DNA from: JBBQWS01 sp038210415
GTDB lineage: Bacteria; Actinomycetota; Actinomycetes; Prado026
DNA: 14,633 nt
Assembly: GCA_038210415.1 (NCBI GenBank)
Contig: JBBQWS010000070.1
Location: 1-14,633, forward strand
Direction of reading: 5' to 3'
This document shows positions 1 through 6,763 of the stretch, piece after piece. Below the pieces are notes generated by a model. It was not told where the DNA came from and did no database searches. It saw only the letters and a list, made by a program, of their open reading frames with translations. Numbering within the stretch: position 1 is the first letter of the stretch; each line of letters starts with the position of its first letter. Position numbers and translations under genes: made by a program.

Positions 1-156
1 AGTAGCCACACCCTCGGTCTGATCGACGCCGAGAGTCCCACCGTCGAAGTGCAACGAGGCGATGCCGTCGTCGGTGGCCACCGCGTACACGTGTCCCCAG
101 GGCGCCGCGATGTCGCGGCGCTCGAACGTGGTGCTGGGTGCGGTCATCACTGCCAT
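1..156 (-). CDS. Unrecognised protein, N-terminal 52 residues only (cut by window edge)
   Basis: An open frame runs from an ATG at 156 off the left edge with no stop. The start is well supported: AGGAGG at 164-169 lies 7 nt before the ATG, and the ATG shares its A with the TGA stop of the upstream GNAT gene, so the two are probably co-translated. A second in-frame ATG at 147 has no better ribosome site. The visible protein begins MAVMTAPSTTFERRDIAAPW and continues with a short beta-like stretch (GHVYAVATDDGIASLHFDGG). That pattern faintly resembles the N-terminal domain of O6-alkylguanine-DNA alkyltransferases, but the catalytic PCHRV motif would lie outside the window, so I do not assign a function. 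Confident as a real gene, not as a family. Confidence 0.6.
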   Translation of the reverse strand, partial: MAVMTAPSTTFERRDIAAPWGHVYAVATDDGIASLHFDGGTLGVDQTEGVAT

Positions 157-839
157 CACGTCACCTCCTCGTGCGCGGCCGACCCGCGCTGAACCCCGCT
201 CGGACGAACTCCGCCTGGCCTCGCGCCCACCGGAACGGCGGCGTTGAGGATGCGCTCCAACGCTACCTCCACCTCGGCCCGCCAGGAAACGGTCGAACGC
301 GTCTCGAGCCGTAGGCGCGGCCACGCGTGGTGAGGCCGCACGGTCTTGAACCCGAGCAACGAGAGGAAGTCGGCGGGAACGACGCAGCCCGACTCCTTCA
401 GCACATCGTCGGGCGCCCGCGCATCGCCGAACGCCTCGACGGCACGGAACCCGCGCCGCACGGCCTCCTTCACCACCGACTGCACGAGCAACCGCCCGAT
501 ACCGCCGCCGCGAAACCGAGGTTCCACGTGCACCTGCGCCAGCAGCAAGGCATCTCCGCTGACCGGTGACGTGGGGAAGGCGAGCGAGCGGGGAATGTAC
601 GCCGGTGGCGCGAAGAGCGCGAACCCAGCCGGCACCTGATCAACGTGGGCGATCAGGCCGCAACTGCCCCACTCGAGCAGCGTCGACGACACCCACGCCT
701 CCTTCTCGAACGCGGTGTCGCCCATCTCTTCTGCGCGCGTGCTGGCCACGGGATCGAGCTCCCAGAACACGCACTTGCGGCAACGCTTGGGCAGTTCATC
801 CAGGCGATCGAGAGTGAGAGGCACCACCCGACGCGACAT
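156..839 (-). CDS. GNAT-family N-acetyltransferase
   Basis: Predicted 227-residue acetyl-CoA-dependent acyltransferase, cytosolic, substrate unknown. The acetyl-CoA pyrophosphate-binding motif A is visible as VHVEPRFRGGGIGRLL (R-x-x-G-x-G at residues 110-115), followed by a long helix and an AVEAFGD strand. The N-terminus carries a characteristic RCRKCVFWELDP segment with a CxxC pair (Cys20, Cys23); from memory, similar proteins sit beside parB and the thioredoxin genes in streptomycetes. I chose the ATG at 839 because GGAG lies 5 nt upstream; an in-frame GTG at 875 would add 12 unconserved residues and lacks such a site. The last 25 or so residues are low-complexity (Gly/Pro/Arg). It reads divergently from the aminotransferase gene and overlaps the next minus-strand ORF by one base. 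Family call is firm; role is unknown. Confidence 0.85.
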   Translation of the reverse strand: MSRRVVPLTLDRLDELPKRCRKCVFWELDPVASTRAEEMGDTAFEKEAWVSSTLLEWGSCGLIAHVDQVPAGFALFAPPAYIPRSLAFPTSPVSGDALLLAQVHVEPRFRGGGIGRLLVQSVVKEAVRRGFRAVEAFGDARAPDDVLKESGCVVPADFLSLLGFKTVRPHHAWPRLRLETRSTVSWRAEVEVALERILNAAVPVGARPGGVRPSGVQRGSAAHEEVT

Positions 840-935
840 CGAAGCTCCGCTCGCCGACGGCCCTTGCAGCAGCACCCGAGTAGCCGGGCGACCCGACGCG
901 CCGGTCCTCGCGCGGCCTGGGCCCTTCGATGGACC

Positions 936-941
936 ATATTA
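936..941 (-). promoter_or_regulatory. Possible -10 element for the GNAT gene
   Basis: The minus strand reads TAATAT here, an AT-rich hexamer in an otherwise GC-rich divergent spacer (840-1013), placed about 95 nt before the GNAT start codon. No good -35 is found at 16-19 nt; a TTGCCC at 964-969 is 22 nt away, too far for a standard promoter. The rest of the spacer shows nothing else recognisable. Weak call. Confidence 0.3.
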
Positions 942-1013
942 GGAGCCCGTACCCGACCTCGGCGGGCAAATTTCTGACCGCTGGTGCTGCGTCGGTGGCC
1001 GCCCGGAGGTGAC

Positions 1014-2408
1014 ATGAGCACGCCGATCCCCGCGTCAGGCGACCCTTCGGGGTCGATGGCCGCGCACGGCTCCCGACTCGATCCCCATCTGGCGCGCTAC
1101 GCAGCACGCACCCATGGAATGACCGCGAGCGAGATCCGAGCCCTGTTCTCGGTGGCCTCGCGGCCCGAGGTCGTCTCGCTGGCAGGCGGCATGCCGTACG
1201 TCTCCGCGCTGCCGCTCGACCTGGTCGCCGACACCTTCCACAAGCTGATCGCCACCCGGGGGGCGGCGGCCCTGCAGTACGGCTCCGGCCAGGGCGCCGT
1301 CGCTCTTCGGGAGCAGATCGCGGCGCTGATGATGCCGCTGGTCGGGGTGACGGCGCACCCCGACGACGTCGTCGTGACCGTCGGGTCGCAGCAGGCGCTG
1401 GACCTCGTGACGCGCATCCTCTGCGACCCGGGTGACGTCATCGTCGCGGAGGCCCCGTCGTACGTCGGGGCGCTGTCGGTGTTCGCCGCGTACCAGACCC
1501 GTGTCGTGCACGTCGTGATGGATGAGCAGGGCCTGGTGCCGGAGGCCCTGCGCGAGACGCTGACGCGACTGGCCGCCGAAGGCCGCAGGCCCAAGTTCCT
1601 CTACACGGTCCCGTCCTTCCACAACCCGGCCGGTGTCACGCAGGGGCCCGCCCGCCGGCACGAGGTGCTCGCGCTGTGCCAGTCCTTCGGCGTACCCGTG
1701 CTCGAGGACGACCCCTATGCCCTGCTCGGGTTCGACGGGGTGGTCCCCCGTGCGCTGCGCGCGGACGACGGCCAGGGTGTGCTCTACCTCGGCTCGTTCT
1801 CCAAGACCTTCGCCTCGGGGCTGCGGGTCGGCTGGGTGGTGGCACCCCACGGCGTACGCGAGAAGCTGGTCCTGGCCGCCGAGGCCTCCGTCCTGTGCCC
1901 GTCCGAGCTGAGCCAGCTGGCGGTGTCGGCCTACCTGGCCGAGCAGCCCTGGTGGGACCAGGTCAAGGTGTTCCGCGAGCTGTACCGCGAGCGCCGGGAT
2001 GCGCTGCTCGACGCCATGGCCGCGCAGCTGCCCGAGGGCGCGACGTGGACCGTGCCCGAGGGCGGCTTCTACTCCTGGGTCACCCTGCCCGAGGGCCTGG
2101 ACGCGACCACGATGCTGCCGCGCGCGGTCACCGCGCGGGTGGCGTACGTGCCGGGCACTGCCTTCTACGCAGGCGACGCGAAGTCGCTCGGGCGCAGGAC
2201 CATGCGGCTGTCGTACTGCTATCCGGAGCCCGACCGGATCCGCGAGGGGGTCCGCCGGTTGGCTTCCGTCATCGAAGGAGAGCTGGAGCTGATGGCCACG
2301 TTCGGCTCAGGCGGTACCCGACCTGACCGCGCCGATGGTGGGTCGGGCGGTGCACCGCCCATGCACGGCGGCTCCCCCTCCGACGTACCCGGGCCGGCGA
2401 CCGCGTGA
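1014..2408 (+). CDS. PLP-dependent aminotransferase, class I/II (LysN / 2-aminoadipate-type)
   Basis: Predicted 464-residue fold-type I pyridoxal-phosphate enzyme that would move an amino group between an amino acid and a 2-oxo acid in the cytosol. Visible landmarks: the cofactor phosphate loop GSQQALD (124-130), SFHNPAG with Asn204, LEDDPYALL with Asp232 and Tyr235, the Schiff-base lysine in SFSKTFASGLRVGW (Lys264), and a C-terminal substrate-carboxylate arginine in TMRLSY (Arg398). The layout matches 2-aminoadipate / aromatic / branched-chain type aminotransferases, so substrate cannot be fixed. There is no MocR-type DNA-binding domain; the N-terminus is only a short Ser/Gly-rich leader. 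Start at ATG 1014 is chosen because GGAGG lies 4 nt upstream. The last 30 or so residues are a Gly/Pro/Ser-rich tail. The stop overlaps the ligase start (GTGA), implying one transcript and a shared pathway. Confidence 0.88.
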   Translation: MSTPIPASGDPSGSMAAHGSRLDPHLARYAARTHGMTASEIRALFSVASRPEVVSLAGGMPYVSALPLDLVADTFHKLIATRGAAALQYGSGQGAVALREQIAALMMPLVGVTAHPDDVVVTVGSQQALDLVTRILCDPGDVIVAEAPSYVGALSVFAAYQTRVVHVVMDEQGLVPEALRETLTRLAAEGRRPKFLYTVPSFHNPAGVTQGPARRHEVLALCQSFGVPVLEDDPYALLGFDGVVPRALRADDGQGVLYLGSFSKTFASGLRVGWVVAPHGVREKLVLAAEASVLCPSELSQLAVSAYLAEQPWWDQVKVFRELYRERRDALLDAMAAQLPEGATWTVPEGGFYSWVTLPEGLDATTMLPRAVTARVAYVPGTAFYAGDAKSLGRRTMRLSYCYPEPDRIREGVRRLASVIEGELELMATFGSGGTRPDRADGGSGGAPPMHGGSPSDVPGPATA

Positions 2409-3382
2409 CCGCCCGCGTGGTCGTCCTCGCCGGCGGCCTCTCGCACGAGCGGGACGTGTCGCTCCGATCGGGCCGAAGGGTCGCAGAAGCGTTGCGCAGC
2501 ACCGGGATCGAGGTCTCCCTGGCCGACGTCGACGCGGCCCTGCTCCCGGCTCTGGCGGCCGACCCGCCGACCGTCGTCATCCCGCTGCTGCACGGCGCGA
2601 CCGGCGAGGACGGCGCGCTCCGGGACGTGCTGGCGATGCTCCGGCTTCCGTACGTCGGCTCGGGGCCGGACGCCTGCCGGCTGGCCTTCGACAAACCCAG
2701 CGCCAAGTCCGCCGTGTCCGCCGCAGGTCTGGCCACACCGGCGTCGGTGGTGCTGCCGCAGACGACGTTCCGCGAGCTCGGGGCAGCGGCCGTGATGGGC
2801 GCGCTGATCGACACCCTCGGGCTGCCCCTGATGGTCAAGCCGGCTCGCGGCGGCTCCTCGCTCGGCGCGGCTGTGGCGCGTACCACCGCCGAGCTGCCCG
2901 CCGCGATGGTGGGGTGCTTCTCGTACGGCGACACGGCGTTGGTCGAGCAGTTCGTGGCCGGCACGGAGGTGGCGGTGTCGGTGATCGAGACCGAGGGTGG
3001 CGTGCTCGCCCTGCCCCTAGTGGAGATCGTGCCCGACGGCGGGTTCTACGACTACTCCGCGCGCTACACAGCGGGCGCGACCGAGTTCTTCGCGCCGGCC
3101 CGGCTCAGCCTCGAGGTGGCTGCGGCCTGCGTGTCGATGGCAGTCAGCGCGCACCAGGTGCTGCACCTGCGCGACCTGTCGCGGACGGACCTGATCGTCG
3201 ACCACGCCGGTGCGCCCTGGTTCCTGGAGGTCAACGTGGCACCCGGGATGACCGAGACCTCGCTCTTCCCCCAGGCCGCCGAGGCCGCGGGTCTGGACCT
3301 CGGGACGCTGTGGCACGGACTGGTCGACCGGGCGGTGGCGCGACACCGGCAGAGCCAGCAGAGCCAGCAGAGCCGGAGCTGA
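2405..3382 (+). CDS. ddl: D-alanine--D-alanine ligase-type ATP-grasp enzyme
   Basis: Predicted 325-residue cytosolic ligase joining two D-amino acids with ATP, classically making D-Ala-D-Ala for peptidoglycan. The full family signature is present: GGLSHERDVSLRSG (Glu15), HGATGEDGAL (63-72), FDKPSAK (Lys97), MVKPARGGSSLG (Lys145, Ser151-152), EQFVAGTEV (Glu181, Glu188), FYDYSARY (214-221), SRTDL (Arg260, Asp262) and LEVNVAPGMTETSLFP (Glu275, Asn277). Length is close to E. coli DdlB (306). Tyr221 is kept, which favours D-Ala over D-lactate as second substrate, but the usual Lys of the YDYxxKY motif is Arg220. The GTG start at 2405 overlaps the aminotransferase stop by 4 nt. The C-terminus ends in a Gln/Ser repeat. 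Whether it is the cell's main Ddl or a paralogue cannot be told from this window. Confidence 0.88.
   Translation: MTARVVVLAGGLSHERDVSLRSGRRVAEALRSTGIEVSLADVDAALLPALAADPPTVVIPLLHGATGEDGALRDVLAMLRLPYVGSGPDACRLAFDKPSAKSAVSAAGLATPASVVLPQTTFRELGAAAVMGALIDTLGLPLMVKPARGGSSLGAAVARTTAELPAAMVGCFSYGDTALVEQFVAGTEVAVSVIETEGGVLALPLVEIVPDGGFYDYSARYTAGATEFFAPARLSLEVAAACVSMAVSAHQVLHLRDLSRTDLIVDHAGAPWFLEVNVAPGMTETSLFPQAAEAAGLDLGTLWHGLVDRAVARHRQSQQSQQSRS
3350..3376 (+). repeat. Three tandem copies of a 9-bp unit at the end of ddl
   Basis: The unit CAGAGCCAG occurs three times head to tail (the third copy with A to G at its eighth base), in frame, encoding the Ser/Gln-rich C-terminal tail QSQQSQQSR. It is likely slippage-prone and outside the ATP-grasp fold. 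Confidence 0.6.
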
Positions 3383-3452
3383 CGCCGGTCGTAGCAATCA
3401 GTCGGTTTGTCGACTCAGCGCCTAGATGTTGCGGGCGAGCCGGTTCTGGAGC
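3383..3452. other. Convergent spacer between ddl and parB
   Basis: This 70-bp gap separates two genes that end towards each other. The only structure I see is a short perfect inverted repeat, AGTCG (3400-3404) and CGACT (3411-3415) with a 6-nt loop GTTTGT. A 5-bp stem without a U tract is too weak to call a terminator, although termination of both transcripts would be expected here. Confidence 0.4.
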
Positions 3453-4382
3453 TCAGCTGCGCGGGTCCGGCTCGATCTGGGCCAGGATCCGGTGCAGGTC
3501 CTCGAGCGAGCCGAACTCGATGGTGATCTTGCCCTTGGTCCGGCCGACGTCCAGGCGAACCCGGGTCTCGAACCGGTCCGAGAGCCGGGTCGCGATCTCG
3601 GTCAGGCCCGGCGCAGTGGGCCTTCTTGTCCTGGTATGCGGCTTTCGTTCTTGATCGGACTCGTCACCGAGAGTGACGATTTCCTCGACCGCCCGGACCG
3701 ACAGCCCTTCGGCCACGATCCGGTGCGCGAGCCGGTCCTGCGCTTCCGGGCTGGCCAGCCCGAGCAGTGCCCTGGCGTGGCCCGCCGAGAGCACCCCGGC
3801 CGCAACCCTGCGCTGAACGGCCGTCGGGAGCTTGAGCAGGCGCAGCGTGTTGGAGATCTGCGGCCGGGAGCGGCCGATCCGCTGGGCCAGCTCCTCGTGG
3901 GTACAACCGAAGTCCTGCAGCAGCTGGTCATAGGCCGCAGCCTCCTCGAGCGCGTTCAGCTGACTGCGGTGCAGGTTCTCCAGCAGGGCATCGCGAAGCA
4001 GGTCCTCGTCGCCGGTCTCGCGCACGATCGCCGGGATCGCCTCGAGCCCGGCCGTCTTGGCCGCACGCCAGCGGCGCTCACCCATCACGAGCTCGTAGCC
4101 GCCGGCGCCGACCGGGCGCACGACCACCGGCTGCAGCAGCCCGATCTCGCGGATCGAGTGGACCAGCTCGGCCAGCGCCTCCTCGTCGAAGGCCGTCCGC
4201 GGCTGCCGGGGGTTGGGCGCGATCGCGTCGATCGGGATCTCGGCGAAGTGCGCGGACAGCACCAGGCCACCGTCGGGGCCGGTCGCCGGCTCGATCAGGC
4301 TGGGCCGCCGGTCTTGGGCCGCCGACTCGGACGGGATCAGCGCACCGAGCCCACGTCCCAACCCGCCACGACGTACGTTCAC
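3453..4382 (-). CDS. parB: Chromosome-partitioning protein ParB
   Basis: Predicted 309-residue CTP-dependent DNA clamp that loads at parS, spreads, and partners ParA and SMC in origin segregation. Visible parts: basic N-terminal ParA-interacting motif GGLGRGLGALIP (6-17), the CTP-binding ParB box GERRWRA (101-107), the motif ENLHR (135-139), a helix-turn-helix THEELAQRIGRSRPQISNTL (161-180) that reads parS, a charged linker (240-258), and a C-terminal dimerisation segment (KGKITIEFGSLEDLHRIL, 283-300). I prefer the GTG at 4382: AGGAG lies 6 nt upstream. An in-frame ATG at 4400 overlaps the parA stop as ATGA and would add six residues (MRQEKV), but its ribosome site is poor. It is the last gene of the minus-strand run from rpmH. 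Two parS sites lie within 1.7 kb upstream. Confidence 0.96.
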   Translation of the reverse strand: MNVRRGGLGRGLGALIPSESAAQDRRPSLIEPATGPDGGLVLSAHFAEIPIDAIAPNPRQPRTAFDEEALAELVHSIREIGLLQPVVVRPVGAGGYELVMGERRWRAAKTAGLEAIPAIVRETGDEDLLRDALLENLHRSQLNALEEAAAYDQLLQDFGCTHEELAQRIGRSRPQISNTLRLLKLPTAVQRRVAAGVLSAGHARALLGLASPEAQDRLAHRIVAEGLSVRAVEEIVTLGDESDQERKPHTRTRRPTAPGLTEIATRLSDRFETRVRLDVGRTKGKITIEFGSLEDLHRILAQIEPDPRS

Positions 4383-4396
4383 GACCTTCTCCTGCC

Positions 4397-5359
4397 TCAT
4401 CCGGACGGCTCGACCTGGCGAGCGAGCTCCCGCGCAGCCTCGAGGTAGCAGAGGGCACCGCTGGAACCCGGATCGTAGGTCATCACGGTCTGACCGTAGC
4501 TGGGCGCCTCGCTCACGCGCACCGAGCGGGGGATCAGCGTCTTGAGCACCTGCTCCCCGAAGTGCGAGCGCACCTCGTCCGCGACCTGGGCGGCCAGCCG
4601 GGTCCGAGCGTCGTACATCGTGAGCAGGATGGTCGAGATGTGCAGGCGCGGGTTGAGGTGGGCCTTGACCAGCTCGACGTTTCGGACCAGCTGACCGAGC
4701 CCTTCGAGGGCGTAGTACTCGCACTGGATCGGGATGAAGACCTCTTCGGCGGCGACCATGGCGTTCACGGTCAGCAGGCCGAGCGAGGGTGGGCAGTCAA
4801 TCAGGACGTAGTCGAGTCGAGCGCCCAGCGGTTGGTACGCCTCCAGTGCGCGCAGCAGACGGGACTCCCGAGCGACCAGCGAGACCAGCTCGATCTCCGC
4901 GCCAGCCAGATCGATCGTCGCGGGCGCCGCGAACAGGCCGGGTATCCCGGTGACCGGCTGCACGACCGTGGCCAGCGCGGCCCCCTCGACCAGCACCTCG
5001 TAGATGCTCGGGGTGCCGGCCTGGTGCGGCACGCCAAGCGCGGTCGACGCATTTCCCTGCGGATCGAGGTCGAGCACGAGCACCCGAAGGCCGTGCAGTG
5101 CGAGCGCCGCGGCAATGTTGACCGTCGTGGTCGTCTTGCCGACGCCGCCCTTCTGGTTCGCAACGGTGAGCACCCGCGTCTTGTCCGGCCTGGGGAGGTC
5201 TCCGGCGCTGCCATTCAGCACCTGCACCGCTGTGGCCGCGGCCCGGGCGATCGGGGTGTCGTCGCTCGTCGCAGCCGCTCCGTCGTCCGTTTCACGTGAA
5301 ACAACGAGTTCCAGCACGCGGGTGGACTGCTCTACCTGCTCTGGCCCTGACTCGCTCAC
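4397..5359 (-). CDS. parA: Chromosome-partitioning ATPase ParA (Soj)
   Basis: Predicted 320-residue Walker-type ATPase that binds nucleoid DNA nonspecifically and pulls or guides ParB-parS complexes. The deviant Walker A is KGGVGKTT (70-77, with signature Lys70), followed by LDLDPQGNAS (96-105) and Walker B DYVLIDCPP (183-191). The first 60 or so residues form a variable extension typical of actinobacterial ParA; a parS site is built into its codons 19-24. The start is GTG at 5359, overlapping the rsmG stop by 4 nt (GTGA), so translation is probably coupled. The stop region abuts parB. Family and gene assignment are secure from motifs plus synteny; the exact start is less certain because the ribosome site is weak. 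Confidence 0.96.
   Translation of the reverse strand: MSESGPEQVEQSTRVLELVVSRETDDGAAATSDDTPIARAAATAVQVLNGSAGDLPRPDKTRVLTVANQKGGVGKTTTTVNIAAALALHGLRVLVLDLDPQGNASTALGVPHQAGTPSIYEVLVEGAALATVVQPVTGIPGLFAAPATIDLAGAEIELVSLVARESRLLRALEAYQPLGARLDYVLIDCPPSLGLLTVNAMVAAEEVFIPIQCEYYALEGLGQLVRNVELVKAHLNPRLHISTILLTMYDARTRLAAQVADEVRSHFGEQVLKTLIPRSVRVSEAPSYGQTVMTYDPGSSGALCYLEAARELARQVEPSG
5289..5302. promoter_or_regulatory. parS: parS site 1 (inside parA)
   Basis: GTTTCACGTGAAAC is a perfect palindrome identical to the 14-bp core of the bacterial parS consensus; with flanks it matches 15 of 16 positions of TGTTTCACGTGAAACA. It lies in codons 19-24 of parA and contributes VSRET to the protein. It should nucleate the ParB clamp about 5.3 kb from the dnaA-dnaN spacer. 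Confidence 0.93.
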
Positions 5360-6060
5360 GACCGACCGCCCTTCTTTCGGTCCCGCACCGGGCGATCCTG
5401 AGCGGCCGGATTCCGCACGACCCGGACGACCGTCGTCGGTGGATCAACCACACCGGTTCCCACGATCACCACCTCACAGTCTCGGCCGCCAGCCCGCCGG
5501 ATGGCGACGTCGTGCTCGACCAGCTCGTCGGAAGCACTCGCGCCCTTGAGCGCGAGCAGGACACCGCCCGGGCGCAGCACCGGCAGGCACCACCGGGCCA
5601 GTCGGTCCATCGGCGCCACCGCACGTGCGGTCACCACGTCCGCCCCGGCACCCTTGCGGTCTTCAGCCCGCTGTCGAACGACGGTCACGTCGGGCAGACC
5701 CAGCTCAGCACACGCCTCGTCGAGGAAGACCGACCGTCGTAGCAGCGGCTCGACCAGCGTGATCCGCAGGTCGGGCCGGCACAGACCCAGCACGATACCG
5801 GGCAGGCCCGCTCCGCTGCCGACGTCATCCACAGCCGCACCCACCGGGATCAGTTCGGCGATCACGGCGCAGTTGAGCAGGTGGCGTTCCCACAACCGGG
5901 GGACCTCACGCGGACCGATCAGGCCGCGTTCCACTCCGTCACCGGCGAGCAGTCCTGCGTACGCAGCCATCCGGTCGATCCCGGCCCCGAAGAACTCCAC
6001 CGCCGCCGCCGGTGGAGCAGGCGCCAGCACCGTTTCACGTGAAACGTGAACGTCGGTCAC
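5356..6060 (-). CDS. rsmG: 16S rRNA (guanine-N7) methyltransferase RsmG (GidB)
   Basis: Predicted 234-residue SAM-dependent enzyme that methylates the N7 of the guanine equivalent to G527 in 16S rRNA (E. coli numbering); loss of the family member confers low-level streptomycin resistance in several bacteria. The SAM-binding motif is DVGSGAGLPG (79-88), followed by ITLVEPLLRRSVFLDE (100-115), the family motif ARAVAP (145-150), and a RPGGVLLALKG strand. The GTG start at 6060 overlaps the jag stop as GTGA. The first 20 or so residues are a variable leader into which a parS site is built. The C-terminus is basic (RDRKKGGRS). It sits between jag and parA, as in most Gram-positive bacteria. Confidence 0.95.
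   Translation of the reverse strand: MTDVHVSRETVLAPAPPAAAVEFFGAGIDRMAAYAGLLAGDGVERGLIGPREVPRLWERHLLNCAVIAELIPVGAAVDDVGSGAGLPGIVLGLCRPDLRITLVEPLLRRSVFLDEACAELGLPDVTVVRQRAEDRKGAGADVVTARAVAPMDRLARWCLPVLRPGGVLLALKGASASDELVEHDVAIRRAGGRDCEVVIVGTGVVDPPTTVVRVVRNPAAQDRPVRDRKKGGRS
6032..6045. promoter_or_regulatory. parS: parS site 2 (inside rsmG)
   Basis: A second perfect 14-bp core GTTTCACGTGAAAC, 743 bp from site 1. It lies in codons 5-10 of rsmG and again encodes VSRET in the same reading frame. On the plus strand the right half-site GTGAAAC is followed directly by GTGAAC (6046-6051), an additional imperfect half-site. Confidence 0.93.
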
Positions 6061-6686
6061 GCCGGGCGAACCACCACGTACCGCATGGGCTCCACGCCCT
6101 CGGACTCGCTGACGAGTCCGGCAGCGGCGACCGCGTCGTGCACGATCTTGCGTTCAAAGGGGGTCATCGCGGGAAGCGAGACCGGCTCGTCCGAGCTCTT
6201 CGCCTTCTCGGCAGCCTCGGTGCCGATGGCGGTGAGCTCGACCCGGCGGCGGGCCCGGTGGCCCTCGATGTCAAGCATCAGCCGGCTGCGCTCACCGGTC
6301 TCGCGGAGCACGGCGAGCCGGGTGAGCTCCTGCAAGGCGTCGAGCACCTCGCCGTCGCGCCCGACGAGATGTCCAAGGTCACCGCCGGCGATGGACACGG
6401 CGGCCCGGTCGCCCTCGACGTCCATGTCGATGTCCCCGTCGAGGTCGGCGATGTCCAGCAGGCCCTCGAGGTAGTCAGCGGCGATGTCGCCCTCCTGCAC
6501 CAGGTGGGCGTTCGGCCCGGTGCGGCGGGCGTCACCGGAGTCGGCAGCGTCACCGGCGTCGTCGCGCGCGCTCTCGCGCTTTCCCGAGCTGTCAGTCGGG
6601 TCTGCGCTGTCAGCTGTGTCGGGTTCGATGCTCTCGGACGTGTCGGCAGTCGCGTCGAGGACGGCGGGCTGCGTCGATTCGGTCAA
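6057..6686 (-). CDS. jag: RNA-binding protein Jag/KhpB (KH-R3H domains)
   Basis: Predicted 209-residue RNA-binding protein; in Gram-positive bacteria KhpB pairs with KhpA and influences cell division and elongation. Domains in order: a long acidic, Asp/Ser/Thr-rich, probably disordered N-terminus (1-60), a KH domain with VGRDG as its GxxG loop (108-112), and a C-terminal R3H domain ending MTPFERKIVHDAV, with Arg179 and His183 forming R-x3-H. A full Jag-N domain as in Bacillus is not seen. I chose a TTG start at 6686 because GGGAG lies 6 nt upstream and it gives a typical MTES start; an in-frame GTG at 6710 adds eight residues without a ribosome site. The stop overlaps rsmG (GTGA). It follows yidC as usual. 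Function firm, start uncertain. Confidence 0.9.
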   Translation of the reverse strand: MTESTQPAVLDATADTSESIEPDTADSADPTDSSGKRESARDDAGDAADSGDARRTGPNAHLVQEGDIAADYLEGLLDIADLDGDIDMDVEGDRAAVSIAGGDLGHLVGRDGEVLDALQELTRLAVLRETGERSRLMLDIEGHRARRRVELTAIGTEAAEKAKSSDEPVSLPAMTPFERKIVHDAVAAAGLVSESEGVEPMRYVVVRPA

Positions 6687-6763
6687 GGGTGGCTCCCAGG
6701 CTAGGGGCACGGCGGGCGTGCGGGTGGACCCGGTGTGGCGCTGGCGCGCCCCCGGGCCGCGGG

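Noticed and set aside
87..94. Palindrome ACACGTGT
   Set aside because: Shares only the CACGTG centre with parS; the flanks do not match.
521..534. Possible third parS site inside the GNAT gene (GTTCCACGTGCACC)
   Set aside because: Only 11 of 14 to the core and not palindromic outside CACGTG; explained by GC-rich coding sequence.
3400..3415. Bidirectional terminator between ddl and parB
   Set aside because: Stem of only 5 bp and no T tract; kept as a note on the spacer, not as a terminator.
2335..3654. Long plus-strand frame running through ddl into the parB region
   Set aside because: Out of frame with the clearly conserved ligase and Arg/Gly/Pro-rich; no ribosome site.
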